Positions 52,905 through 61,742 of a stretch of DNA of 64,000 nt are shown piece after piece. The notes below the pieces were generated by a model. It was not told the origin of the DNA. It ran no database searches and was given only the letters and a program-made list of their open reading frames with translations. A program made the position numbers and the translations under genes. How positions within the stretch are numbered: position 1 is the stretch's first letter; every line of letters begins with the position of its first letter. This DNA is from UBA5109 sp965662565 (lineage in GTDB: Bacteria > Pseudomonadota > Gammaproteobacteria > Pseudomonadales > Pseudohongiellaceae): positions 26,882 through 90,881 of the forward strand of contig CBFIHS010000003.1 of NCBI GenBank assembly GCA_965662565.1, in the 5' to 3' direction.

Positions 52905-53807
52905 TTATCGCTCTGAGAGCTGATGTAAGTTCTGCAATTTTCCTATCTGCCAATTGTTTATAGCCCAGTCTAGGATGTCTGAAGGAGAGCTTTCTTTTAG
53001 AACTGGATCTGGGTTTTGTTGTAAATAACCCAAAGCTTCATATAAAACGAGAGACGGAGCATCAAGGTTAATAGGAGTGGCATGGTGTTGTTTGCTCAGT
53101 TTCTGGCCAAATTCATTAATGATTACAGGGATGTGGGCGTAAACTAATTGAGGGTAAGCTAAGAGTTGTTGCAGGTGTATTTGTCGAGCAGTGGAATCAA
53201 GCAGGTCTATACCCCTGACAACATGTGTGATCTCTTGATAGTTGTCGTCAACTACTACGGCTAATTGGTAAGCAAATAAACCATCTTTGCGTTTTAGAAT
53301 AAAGTCGCCAACTGAGCTTTTGAGATTCTGAGTTTGCCTACCTTGTAACAAGTCTTGAAAATCTATATCGGTATCATGAATTTTGCAGCGTAAGGAGAAC
53401 TTTCCAAGTTCAAGATCCCTTTCATGAATGTTTTTCCTTGCACAAGTTCCCGGGTAAATACCCTGGTTATCTGTTATTTGTTGGCGGGTACAAGTGCAGG
53501 GGAAGATAGTGTTTTGTTCTCGTAAAGCATGTAATGCCAACTCATAGTCCTGAAGGCGATTGCTTTGATACAAGGGTGTTTCATCCCAGAATAAATTTAA
53601 AGTTTCAAGGGCTGATAAGATCTGATAAGTGGCTTCAGGGCTTTCACGAGGAGGGTCTAGATCTTCTATCCGCAATAGCCACAGTCCATTATTGGCTTTG
53701 GCATCAAGATAGCTGGCGAGGGCTGCAATTAGGGAGCCAGTATGCAGAGGGCCGCTAGGGGAGGGGGCGAAACGGCCTTTATAAATGTTCTGCCTTGGTG
53801 CCGAAAT
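52905..53807 (-). CDS. gluQ: glutamyl-Q tRNA(Asp) synthetase GluQRS with a rare ATT start
   Basis: Attaches glutamate to queuosine-34 of tRNA(Asp). The synthetase core is complete: GRFAPSPSGPLHTGSLIAAL with the HIGH-like PLHTG, RIEDLDPPRE, the zinc site CTCTRQQI..Y-GTCAR, and FGQKLSKQHHA. No ATG, GTG or TTG lies upstream of GRFAPSPSG in this frame after an upstream TAG. ATT at 53807, just after the dksA stop and seven bases after GGGAG, gives a 300-residue protein of normal length. The first TTG (53675) would remove the active site. The dksA-gluQRS order is conserved. Confidence 0.88.
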   Translation of the reverse strand: MSAPRQNIYKGRFAPSPSGPLHTGSLIAALASYLDAKANNGLWLLRIEDLDPPRESPEATYQILSALETLNLFWDETPLYQSNRLQDYELALHALREQNTIFPCTCTRQQITDNQGIYPGTCARKNIHERDLELGKFSLRCKIHDTDIDFQDLLQGRQTQNLKSSVGDFILKRKDGLFAYQLAVVVDDNYQEITHVVRGIDLLDSTARQIHLQQLLAYPQLVYAHIPVIINEFGQKLSKQHHATPINLDAPSLVLYEALGYLQQNPDPVLKESSPSDILDWAINNWQIGKLQNLHQLSER

Positions 53808-53808
53808 G

Positions 53809-54447
53809 TTAGGCTCCCAGTTGTTTTTCCTTAATTTCGTCTAAAGTTTTACAGTCGATGCATTTATTTGCTGTAGGCCGTGCTTCAAGGCGACGAATAC
53901 CGATTTCAATCCCGCAAGAATCACAGAAACCATATTCATCTTTGGCAATTAACTCGATCGTTGAGTCGATTTTTTTGATTAGGCGACGCTCACGATCACG
54001 AGTTCGTAGCTCAATACTGAATTCTTCCTCAAGAGTCGCACGATCGGCAGGGTCTGGTGGATTAGAAGCTTCATCTTGCATGTGATGTACAGTTCGATCA
54101 ACTTCTTCCATGAGTTCATTGCGCCAGTTACGCAAGATTGCTTTAAAATGCTCACGTTGCGCTTCATTCATATATTCTTCGCCCCGTTTCATTGTGTAGG
54201 GGACGAAATCACCAACTTCTAGATTTGCCTTATTTTTGCGTGGAGCAGGTTTAGGAGCAGAAACCTTTTTTGCAGGAGCTTTTTTTGAACTGGCTTTAGC
54301 TTTAGGTGCAGCTTTTTTAGTAGTGACTTTAGCCTTAGGCGCAGCTTTTGCTTTAGGCGCAGCTTTTGCTTTAGGTGCAGCTTTTGCTTTAGGCGCAGCC
54401 GCTTTCTTTTTAGCTTTAGGTGCAGCGGTTTTCTTTTTAGTTACCAT
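53809..54447 (-). CDS. dksA: RNA polymerase-binding factor DksA with a Lys/Ala/Pro-rich N-terminal tail
   Basis: DksA binds the RNA polymerase secondary channel and mediates the ppGpp response. The C-terminal 150 residues are a normal DksA: the coiled-coil tip region NPPDPADRATLEEEF with Asp-x-x-Asp-x-Ala, and the zinc finger FCDSCGIEIGIRRLEARPTA..C-IDC. The first ~70 residues are unusual: KAAPKA repeats and KKAPAKK, like histone H1 or AlgP tails. I chose ATG at 54447, ten codons inside the longest frame. The tail could add non-specific DNA binding. Confidence 0.92.
   Translation of the reverse strand: MVTKKKTAAPKAKKKAAAPKAKAAPKAKAAPKAKAAPKAKVTTKKAAPKAKASSKKAPAKKVSAPKPAPRKNKANLEVGDFVPYTMKRGEEYMNEAQREHFKAILRNWRNELMEEVDRTVHHMQDEASNPPDPADRATLEEEFSIELRTRDRERRLIKKIDSTIELIAKDEYGFCDSCGIEIGIRRLEARPTANKCIDCKTLDEIKEKQLGA
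54341..54394 (-). repeat. 18-bp tandem repeat in dksA (three near-perfect units)
   Basis: Plus-strand units GCAGCTTTTGCTTTAGGC at 54341, 54359 (last base T) and 54377 encode repeats of KAAPKA read on the minus strand. In-frame copy change would vary tail length only. Confidence 0.9.
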
Positions 54448-54623
54448 TACTTTATCTCTCTGCTCACTCAATACCAACTACTGAGTGCTACTATGAGTTG
54501 TGGCGACCTTATCAATTTTCAAGTTTATGAAATCAGATAAAGACAAAAAAATCGAAAGTGGTGCATTCTACTGGTTTATTCTAAGTCAGGAAACTCTTTG
54601 TAAGGCTTTTTACTATCTTACCC

Positions 54624-54965
54624 TTAAACTGATGCTTTAGACTTTTCGATAAAGACTTTGTTATTTCTAATTTCATATTCCAGGGCTATAAGGCTGGAGC
54701 CCAAGCATGGACCTTGAATACATTCTCCATCTTCAATGTTAAACAGAGCTCCATGGCCAGAACATTGAATTAGATCAGTGGATTTATTTAGGAAATCATC
54801 AGGCCCCCAGTTCAAGGGGGTTGTTCCGTAATGAGGACAGCGGTTTAAGTATAAATAAATCTTTCCTCGTTTTTTTACGCCAAAAAACGCCATGCTATTG
54901 TTGGTGGAGAAGTCTTTACAATGGCCTTCAGCAATAGAGTCGACAGTGCAAACTTCGAACTCCAT
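54624..54965 (-). CDS. Rieske-type 2Fe-2S protein
   Basis: Cluster ligands C43-P-H45 and C68-S-G-H71 fit the Rieske pattern in a 113-residue soluble protein without leader, like ferredoxin components of dioxygenases or the small Rieske proteins NirD-like. It overlaps the upstream PLP-enzyme stop by one base, suggesting co-translation. Partner not identified. Confidence 0.85.
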   Translation of the reverse strand: MEFEVCTVDSIAEGHCKDFSTNNSMAFFGVKKRGKIYLYLNRCPHYGTTPLNWGPDDFLNKSTDLIQCSGHGALFNIEDGECIQGPCLGSSLIALEYEIRNNKVFIEKSKASV

Positions 54966-56197
54966 TAGCTTTTAAGGGCCTGTTCAAAATCAGCAATAAG
55001 GTCTTCTTGATCTTCAATGCCTACAGATATCCTCACCATAGAGTCAGCAACAGCCATAGATGCTCTTCGTTCAGCGCCCATTTCGAAATAAATAGTATGG
55101 GCTACTGGAATCGCTAAAGTGCGGTTATCGCCAAGATTACTTGAGCTTACAACTAGCTCTAAAGAATTTAAAAAATCAAAACAATCAATGCTGTCATCTA
55201 ACTCAATACTAAGAATTGCTCCAAAATGCTTGAATAATTCAAGCGCTCTTTCATGCTGCGGGTGCTTTTTAAGCCCAGGATAAAATACTTTTTTTACCCT
55301 AGGGTGATTTTCACAAAACTCTGCTATTGCCAAAGCGTTGTCGCATGCGTGGCTTATTCTAATCCCGAGGGTATCGGAGCCTACCGATAGATGGTGAGCC
55401 GCTTCGGGGCCTAGAGCGGCTCCAAAATCGCGCAACCCTTTTTTACGGATTTGGGTTATCCCCCAAAATGCAGGTTCTTTGTTTTTATAATTGTCATAAA
55501 TGTTATCAAACTTTTTCCAATCATAAAGACCAGTGTCGGTTACGCTACCGCCTAAGGCATTGCCGTGGCCACCGATATATTTAGTCAATGAATTAATTAC
55601 CAGACTTGCCCCAACGCTCTTAGGTAAAAATAAAAAAGGTGAGCTCATTGTGTTATCAACAAAATAAAGTAAGTTGTTTTGAGAGCATAATTTACCTATT
55701 TCAGCTAAGTCAGAAACTTGAGTCACAGGGTTAGCAATAGTTTCGACAAAGACAATTTTGGTGTTTGCTTTTATGGCAGCTTCTACATTAGCCGCTTCCG
55801 TGGCATCAACGAATGTGACTTCGATACCAAGTGTGGTAAGCGTGTTAAGCAAACTATTTGTGTTACCAAACAAGAAAGCACTAGAAACGATGTGATCACC
55901 AGCTCGCAGTAATGATAAGAAAGTAGAGCTGATAGCAGCCATTCCCGTGGCAAAAAGGATACTTGCAAGGCCTTGTTCCATTAGGGTTATTTTACTTGCG
56001 AGGGCTTCAACAGTGGGGTTGTTTTGTCGGCCATAGGCATAGCCGCTTCGCTTATTCTGGAAAACTTCTGCTAGTTCTTTGGCATCTTCATAAGCATAAG
56101 CTACAGAAGTATGGATAGGCTTATGCAATACTCCATGCTCGGGTTTGCCTTCCCGGTCGGAATGTAAAATTGCGCTTGTGAATTGTTTCTTTTTCAT
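54965..56197 (-). CDS. Cys/Met metabolism PLP-dependent enzyme (cystathionine gamma-synthase family)
   Basis: PLP lysine K206 in INSLTKYIGGHG, GYAYGRQNNPT near residue 52, ATGMAAISS near 83 and VDNTMSSP near 180 define the family. It includes cystathionine gamma-synthase, O-succinylhomoserine sulfhydrylase and methionine gamma-lyase; the sequence does not settle which. 410 residues. Followed directly by a Rieske gene, which is uncommon. Confidence 0.85.
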   Translation of the reverse strand: MKKKQFTSAILHSDREGKPEHGVLHKPIHTSVAYAYEDAKELAEVFQNKRSGYAYGRQNNPTVEALASKITLMEQGLASILFATGMAAISSTFLSLLRAGDHIVSSAFLFGNTNSLLNTLTTLGIEVTFVDATEAANVEAAIKANTKIVFVETIANPVTQVSDLAEIGKLCSQNNLLYFVDNTMSSPFLFLPKSVGASLVINSLTKYIGGHGNALGGSVTDTGLYDWKKFDNIYDNYKNKEPAFWGITQIRKKGLRDFGAALGPEAAHHLSVGSDTLGIRISHACDNALAIAEFCENHPRVKKVFYPGLKKHPQHERALELFKHFGAILSIELDDSIDCFDFLNSLELVVSSSNLGDNRTLAIPVAHTIYFEMGAERRASMAVADSMVRISVGIEDQEDLIADFEQALKS

Positions 56198-56306
56198 CTT
56201 TTACGGCATTGATCTAAAAAAGAGGGCGGATGATACTCCTATTTAGTGCTGTATTGAAGTGATCTTGCTCAGATCACTTTAGCTTTGGTATTGATTTTGT
56301 TCAACT

Positions 56307-57788
56307 TCATTCTATTTTCATTAGGCTGACTGGAACGCCTAGATCAGGAGGGGCGATATCAGAGTCAGCTGGTGCCACCCACAATTGCCCCATCATGCCT
56401 GCTTCAGCATGATCAAGAATATGGCAATGGTACATCCACATTCCTGGTCTACCTTCGAAATTAACTGCAATACGTACAGTTTCACCAACAGGAACATCAA
56501 CAGTATCTTTCCATTGCGGAATACGATCTTCATCTAAAACCTGAAAGAAGTATCCATGCAAGTGAAAGGGGTGATTGAAGTCAGAGTTATTGATTAAGTT
56601 CCATATATGGGTTTCCCCAACTTTTGCTTCTATAGGCATCATGCTCCAATAGGGAATGCCGTTAAAGCCCATTACTATTTGATCATTGGCATCGCTTATT
56701 GTCATTTCGAGATTTTTTTCTATTGCTTTACTAAGATCAAGGGCATCTATGTTTCGCAGTTGTTCTGGTATTGGCTCAGGGATAACTGCGTCTTGCATAA
56801 CTGTTTCGATATCCATCATAGGCACGGAAGCGCGTCCATAAACAGTCCCAAAGCCTCGATTGAAAGGGATCCATCTAAAGGTATGAGTTGTGCCGGGTTC
56901 GTGCATTGGCATAAAAACGATGTCTGCTCTTTCAGAGGGGGTGACTACGACACGTCCGGCCTCTTGAGAACGAGCGGCAAGCCCATTATCTCCACCTAGT
57001 ATTGTAAAGGTATGATCCCGAAGCCGAATGGGGATATACCTAGAGCGAGAGGCGTTAATCACTCGCCAACGTTGCTGCTTTCCTTTTCGGACTCTCAGAG
57101 TCGGCCTTACTTTGCCATTGACCAAAACGACTGTGCCCTCTTTACCAAACAAGTCAGTGAAATCACCTCCAGCATTTTCGGGAAAAAAACTGCCATCCCT
57201 GGTGTTTAAACTCATATCAGACATTACTAAAACCAAATCATCCCCAAACTCTTTAGGATCATTTGGATCTTCTACCACTATAGGACCATACATACCCCAG
57301 CCGACTTGAGCTGCAGAGTTGACGTGTGGGTGATACCAGTAAGTGCCAGCATCATCTAAGGTGAATTCATATTTAAACTCCGCTCCGGGTTCTATTGGCG
57401 GTTGAGTAACTCCGGGGACTCCATCCATTTGGTTTGATACACGCAAGCCATGCCAATGAATAGTCGTTGCTTCTGGTAATGAGTTTTTAAAATGGATAAT
57501 CACTTTGTCACCAAGTTTTGCTTTGACCAGTGGGCCAGGTAGTGAGCCTCCATAGGTCCAAACAGGTGTAGAGAGGCCATCAACAATTTCCATGTCAACA
57601 ATCTGTGCTTCAAGGTTGATTTCCAGAATATTAGGATCAGGGTTCAAGTCTTCAGGGATGGTTAGAGCAAGATCATCATCCCAGCCTTAAGGTTGCTCAA
57701 CACTGAGTGCTGATAGGGGGGCTTTGCTGCAAGCGCTTAGGCCAAGCATCAGACTGATACTAAAGATTATAAGAGTAGCTGTTTTCAT
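56307..57788 (-). pseudogene. multicopper oxidase lipoprotein interrupted by an in-frame TAA
   Basis: ATG at 57788 opens a lipoprotein leader (lipobox LSAC near residue 20). Codon 34 is TAA (57689-57687), and the same frame then continues without other fault through a three-domain multicopper oxidase. All copper ligand blocks are intact: HWHGL, WYHPHVNSA, HPFHLHG and HCHILDHAEAGMM with the axial Met. TTG at 57647 could start a shorter form lacking the export signal. One base change (for example TAA to CAA) would restore it. Either a young pseudogene, a sequencing error or readthrough. Next to a sulfite-oxidase-family gene, probably one transcript. Confidence 0.83.
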
Positions 57789-57909
57789 TTTTATTTTTTG
57801 TAAGAGTCCTACGTTAAGGCATCGCTCTTCTTGCTAGATGTTTATGGAAGTCAGAGCTGGGCTTCAAATATCTTAAGAAGCCATCTCTTACTGTGTTGTT
57901 CAGGCACAA

Positions 57910-59082
57910 CTATGAAATAGTCACAGTTCTAGTGAACTGGCCATAATTCTCCCAACGAGAAAGTTTCTCTGGAAGCTCTTCAGGTGTAGCCTGAATTTGC
58001 CCATTAACATCTATTACTCTTGATACGATGGTATGTTCTCCTGAACTTGCTCCTTCCCAAGTGTAATTAAACAGCTTCCATGAATAACGAGTGGCTCCAG
58101 GAAGGATTTCTGCTTGACGCCATGGGCCGTTGTCTATCTTTACTTCAACGGCACGAAGTGGAGTGCCATCATTTAAAGCAAACCCCATGATTTTATGAGT
58201 ATTACCTTGTTTAGTGACTCTTGTTATTGCAGATTTTAACTGGATTTTTGTGACCAGCCTTTCTTCCCAGCGCATTTCCCCGCCGATATCCCGACGACTC
58301 AGGGTGACATAGTCTCGAGCCATATATTTACCTGCGAAGCGTCGATCTTGAACATGTATTTGGCCTAACCACTTGACGTTAGCAACGCCATACCAACCAG
58401 GAACAATTAAGCGAAGAGGAGCACCATGGAAAAGTGATAATGCTTCACCATTCATTTCATAGGCTAGGATAAGGTCATCTTGCATGGCTTCATTGAAAGT
58501 TAGTGAACGGGCAAAACTTTGCTCAACATCAGTATCTCGGATATTTTCCGTTCCTAGGTCGCTGCCATAGAAAACGATTTCATTACCTCCTGTTTGTATG
58601 CCCGCGTTGCGAAGGACATCTTTTAATCGGACTCCTCCCCATAAAGCGTTACCCACTAGGCCATGGTAAATTCCTTGATTATTACCACCGCATTCAAATC
58701 CTGCGGTTATTTCAACCTTAGGCATATTTTTGAGTTCAGCAAGGCTGATAGAAAGGGTGTTGTCGACCATACCAGTGACCCGCAGCCTGTAGGAAGTTTG
58801 GTCAATAACTGGTTGGTTGTAGTGCTGGACGACATAAAACTGTGTGTCATTATCAGAATAAAAGTTTTGGATATTCTGAGTGTTTTGAAAAAAGATTCCT
58901 CCGGCTGCTTTGGGAGGGCCTGCAAACTCAGGAGGCATGTCGTTGAATGGGACAACAGTTTCACCTTGGGCTAAAGCTGCACTGGATAAAAATGGGACCG
59001 AGCCGGTTAAGGCAAAGCCTCCCATAATAGCGCCACCCTTTAGCAGGTCTCTTCTTTTATTATTCTTATTTTGTTCCGACAT
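57910..59082 (-). CDS. exported molybdenum oxidoreductase, sulfite oxidase (SorA/SoxC) family
   Basis: A Tat signal (NKRRDLLKGG at residues 8-17) ends near ALAQ. The Moco domain has the molybdenum-ligand Cys C131 in GFECGGNNQG, and the C-terminal dimerisation domain follows (VKIDNGPWRQAEILPG, WKLFNYTWEG). The enzyme acts in the periplasm, probably oxidising sulfite or reducing a related oxo-compound; it needs MoeA-type cofactor synthesis. AGGGTGG precedes the ATG at 59082. 390 residues. Two FNR-like boxes lie upstream. Confidence 0.88.
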   Translation of the reverse strand: MSEQNKNNKRRDLLKGGAIMGGFALTGSVPFLSSAALAQGETVVPFNDMPPEFAGPPKAAGGIFFQNTQNIQNFYSDNDTQFYVVQHYNQPVIDQTSYRLRVTGMVDNTLSISLAELKNMPKVEITAGFECGGNNQGIYHGLVGNALWGGVRLKDVLRNAGIQTGGNEIVFYGSDLGTENIRDTDVEQSFARSLTFNEAMQDDLILAYEMNGEALSLFHGAPLRLIVPGWYGVANVKWLGQIHVQDRRFAGKYMARDYVTLSRRDIGGEMRWEERLVTKIQLKSAITRVTKQGNTHKIMGFALNDGTPLRAVEVKIDNGPWRQAEILPGATRYSWKLFNYTWEGASSGEHTIVSRVIDVNGQIQATPEELPEKLSRWENYGQFTRTVTIS

Positions 59083-59144
59083 GATCCACCCTTTTTATGT
59101 TGTTATGGATTTTATTGTTTTAAAATTAGTTAAGTCAGTAGCCT

Positions 59145-59196
59145 TGATAGTACTCAAGTTAGCATAGTTAGGATAGTCAGAATTGATAGTAGTCAA
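59145..59196 (-). promoter_or_regulatory. tandem FNR/Anr-like boxes upstream of the sulfite-oxidase-family gene
   Basis: Minus-strand TTGACTACTATCAA (59196-59183) and TTGAGTACTATCAA (59158-59145) each match TTGAT-N4-ATCAA at 9 of 10 positions and share the same spacer TACT. They lie 70 and 107 bases (centre) before the ATG. The nearer one would sit at about -41.5 of a start near 59110. Confidence 0.6.
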
Positions 59197-59230
59197 TTTA
59201 AACCAAAACTTAATTAATTTTATACAATAT

Positions 59231-59584
59231 TCACTCTTGAGCACTTTGGCAGCTCAGACAAAGTAGCGCTTCGGGTTTAACTTGCAATCGGGCAAATCCG
59301 ATTTCTTCACCACAAGACTCGCAATATGAGTAGTCTCCATTTTCAATTTTTTTTAAAGCTTTTCGGGCAAGTGAAAATCTTTTTTGGGTTTCTTTTAAGA
59401 GAGAGTCAGCCATGTTCTGTTGCTGCATCGCATCCATACGTGAGAGTCGCCCGACTTTGCTTTGATCTAAAACCACAGTACTTGCACCAGGCTGTGCCAG
59501 TTCGATTTGCTGATTAAGGTCTTCTAATAGACCTAAGAGTTTCTGTTCCAGCTGCTTTAACTCCTTGGAAGTAATCTCTTGCAT
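59231..59584 (-). CDS. TraR/DksA-family zinc-finger protein
   Basis: 117 residues: a helical N-terminal half then the zinc finger YCESCGEEIGFARL..C-LSC. It is shorter than DksA and lacks the DxxDxA tip, so a direct RNA polymerase effect like that of DksA is uncertain. Its ATG immediately follows the TAA of the upstream membrane-protein gene. Confidence 0.85.
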   Translation of the reverse strand: MQEITSKELKQLEQKLLGLLEDLNQQIELAQPGASTVVLDQSKVGRLSRMDAMQQQNMADSLLKETQKRFSLARKALKKIENGDYSYCESCGEEIGFARLQVKPEALLCLSCQSAQE

Positions 59585-60907
59585 TTAGAATCCCTGAAAG
59601 AAATTTAGAGCGGCGATAGAACTTTCGATTTCGGATAATTTCTGAATGTAAGCGGGCGAAGTTCTATTGCCGTATTTATCCTGAAACTCGGACTCACTAA
59701 TTCCGTCAGGAGGACCAAGGTCAGGGAAATAATCTCTTTCACTTGTTACTTCGGAAAACAGTTTTTGCAGCTCTAGAGCGCTAGATTGATCTCTAGTGGC
59801 TAGCACCCCCATGCGAGTGCCAATCAAGTTGGCGGTAATATCTGTGAAACTAAAGCCCGAATTACTGCGACTATCTTCCACTTCTTTTAAGATAGAAAGG
59901 AAATTAGCAAGCTTGTCGTCTGTGAGAGAGGCAATAGCCGCCGAAGCAATAAGATGCCTAGGAAGGTCGTCGCGAGAGTCTAGAGTTACACGAAGCTTAC
60001 GGACCGGAGGGTATGCCTGGTCACTGGAATTGAGCAAATCAGCAAGATCCAAAGCAGTGAGTAAATAGCTACTGAGCGTAAGAAAGATTGCTTGATTCTC
60101 CTTTTCTGGATTTCCAGGTTTTTCCAGTGCCGACTTGAATAAAGGAGCAATTAACTGAGTTAAACTAATTGATCGAGTGGATTCAGGAATCATTGCTAAA
60201 GTACTGGCTAATAGAGTCTGATTGTCAATAAGCAGATTGGTCGTTGCCGAATCAATTAATAGACGTCTAGCTTGTTCACCAATTGACCTGAGTTTGTCGG
60301 ACTCCCAGTTTAGTGAAAGTCCTAAATAATTATCATCCAAACTGAAGCTTGTTATTGAAGAGATTAATAAGCTTGCTAAATCAAAATTAGGGTCGCTTTG
60401 AACTCTAGGCTTAATAATTTTGAAAAAGTAGTTGTATAAGATCTTTGGAATTTTATAGTTGGCTAAACGAAATTCTGTAATTTTGAGCTGCTCATCATCC
60501 TTCTCGAGATGAGCAGAAAAATTCACATAATGTCCAAAAGAACTGGTAAGTATATTGGAAGTTAAAGAAAGGCTTCCTCTGAGTGTTGCAGTGTTAGGGA
60601 GTAATTCAATTTTCAAAACATTATCTCTTAATCCTTGAATGCCATAGTTGTTAATATTCTGAGAAAAATAAGTAAGTAAAGAGTTGCTTTCGTCATCATT
60701 CAACTCAATGAGTTGAGGGCTGTCATCAGCGAATCGCCTAGGGTCATAAGTGATTAATAGCTCTTGTATATAGGCTACCTGCTCTTGATTTAACTCTTGC
60801 TCGAAAGGGTGATCCGCTTCTTTTTCAAGTACAAGCAGAACTCCTAACAAGGGTGAGCTCAAGATAAAAAATACCAGAAGAGTAAGAATGTAATTAAAAA
60901 ACTTCAT
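59585..60907 (-). CDS. membrane-anchored envelope protein of unknown function
   Basis: The N-terminus MKFFNYILTLLVFFILSSPLLGVLLVL is one membrane segment; the remaining ~410 residues look periplasmic, with no cysteine and a run of Leu-rich helices. I chose ATG at 60907, inside a longer frame from 60985, because it begins at the anchor. I recognise no family. It is coupled to the small DksA-like gene and divergent to a coiled-coil lipoprotein gene. Confidence 0.7.
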   Translation of the reverse strand: MKFFNYILTLLVFFILSSPLLGVLLVLEKEADHPFEQELNQEQVAYIQELLITYDPRRFADDSPQLIELNDDESNSLLTYFSQNINNYGIQGLRDNVLKIELLPNTATLRGSLSLTSNILTSSFGHYVNFSAHLEKDDEQLKITEFRLANYKIPKILYNYFFKIIKPRVQSDPNFDLASLLISSITSFSLDDNYLGLSLNWESDKLRSIGEQARRLLIDSATTNLLIDNQTLLASTLAMIPESTRSISLTQLIAPLFKSALEKPGNPEKENQAIFLTLSSYLLTALDLADLLNSSDQAYPPVRKLRVTLDSRDDLPRHLIASAAIASLTDDKLANFLSILKEVEDSRSNSGFSFTDITANLIGTRMGVLATRDQSSALELQKLFSEVTSERDYFPDLGPPDGISESEFQDKYGNRTSPAYIQKLSEIESSIAALNFFQGF

Positions 60908-61022
60908 GTTAAACAGTATACTTAGGCGTGAGCTTTCTGGACAGCTCAGAAAAGAAAGTTTCTTTAAGCTAATTTGAGTTATCATTCCCAGCCTTTGAAT
61001 TTAAAAATAAGTATTGGTTTCC

Positions 61023-61616
61023 ATGAAAAGTATCAAACAAGTAAGTAATTTTTTTCTAGTTCTTCCGTTGTTGTTGGTGGCCTGCACCAGCACCACCCAA
61101 TTAGACTCTGGAAATACTCAAAGCGAAAAAGAAGTTCTTGCGGCTGAGGCTGAAGCTATTCGCCTGCAAGAGCTTAGAGCTCAGCAAGAAGCAGAGCGTG
61201 CTGAAGAATTTGCAAGACAAGAAGCTGAGCGTAAACGAGAATTAGAAAATCAAGAAGCTAGAAGGCTTGCTGAAGAAGCGCGGATGGCCGCCGAAAAAGA
61301 AGCTGCAGAGCGAGAGGAGCAATTGCGACAAGCTAGGGACTTAGCTCGTCAGCAGAGGCGGGTCGACGAGCTTCGGGGGCAAGTCCAAGCTATGGAGGCT
61401 GAAACAGAAAAACTTGAAGCAAGTAACTCTGTTCTGAATGAAGCTTTGACAGCGGCAGAAGAGTTGTCTCAGGCTTTAAGTGAAGAACGTGAAAAGTTCA
61501 GTAACCTGGATATAGAAACGGGAGTTTTAGCAGATGACGTTGACTCATCACGCATTCTAGAACTTAGCGAAGAGCTTGAGCGCTTGCGAGAGCAAGCCGC
61601 ATCAATAAGGCCCTAA
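61023..61616 (+). CDS. coiled-coil lipoprotein
   Basis: Leader NFFLVLPLLLVACTST with lipobox LVAC near residue 21. The mature part is one long heptad-rich coiled coil dominated by Glu, Ala, Arg and Gln (EAERAEEFARQEAERKREL and following). I chose ATG at 61023, three codons inside a longer TTG frame. Similar proteins tether or organise the envelope; function here is unknown. Confidence 0.78.
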   Translation: MKSIKQVSNFFLVLPLLLVACTSTTQLDSGNTQSEKEVLAAEAEAIRLQELRAQQEAERAEEFARQEAERKRELENQEARRLAEEARMAAEKEAAEREEQLRQARDLARQQRRVDELRGQVQAMEAETEKLEASNSVLNEALTAAEELSQALSEEREKFSNLDIETGVLADDVDSSRILELSEELERLREQAASIRP

Positions 61617-61692
61617 TCTCACTCACTATCTCATCTAATTTATCTCGAATTTTTCCTAGCTTTGTTTGTCTATTTTGTTGTGATACAGTCCT

Positions 61693-61715
61693 TTGAGCAG
61701 TTTTTGACTGCTCAA
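61693..61715 (+). repeat. hairpin in the hppA 5' leader
   Basis: TTGAGCAG and CTGCTCAA arms with a 7-base loop lie 27 bases before the hppA ATG. No T-tract of terminator length follows (AATAATT), so it may be a leader structure or a weak terminator of the preceding gene. Confidence 0.5.
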
Positions 61716-61742
61716 TAATTCACTCACGATGGAGAAAGCTGG

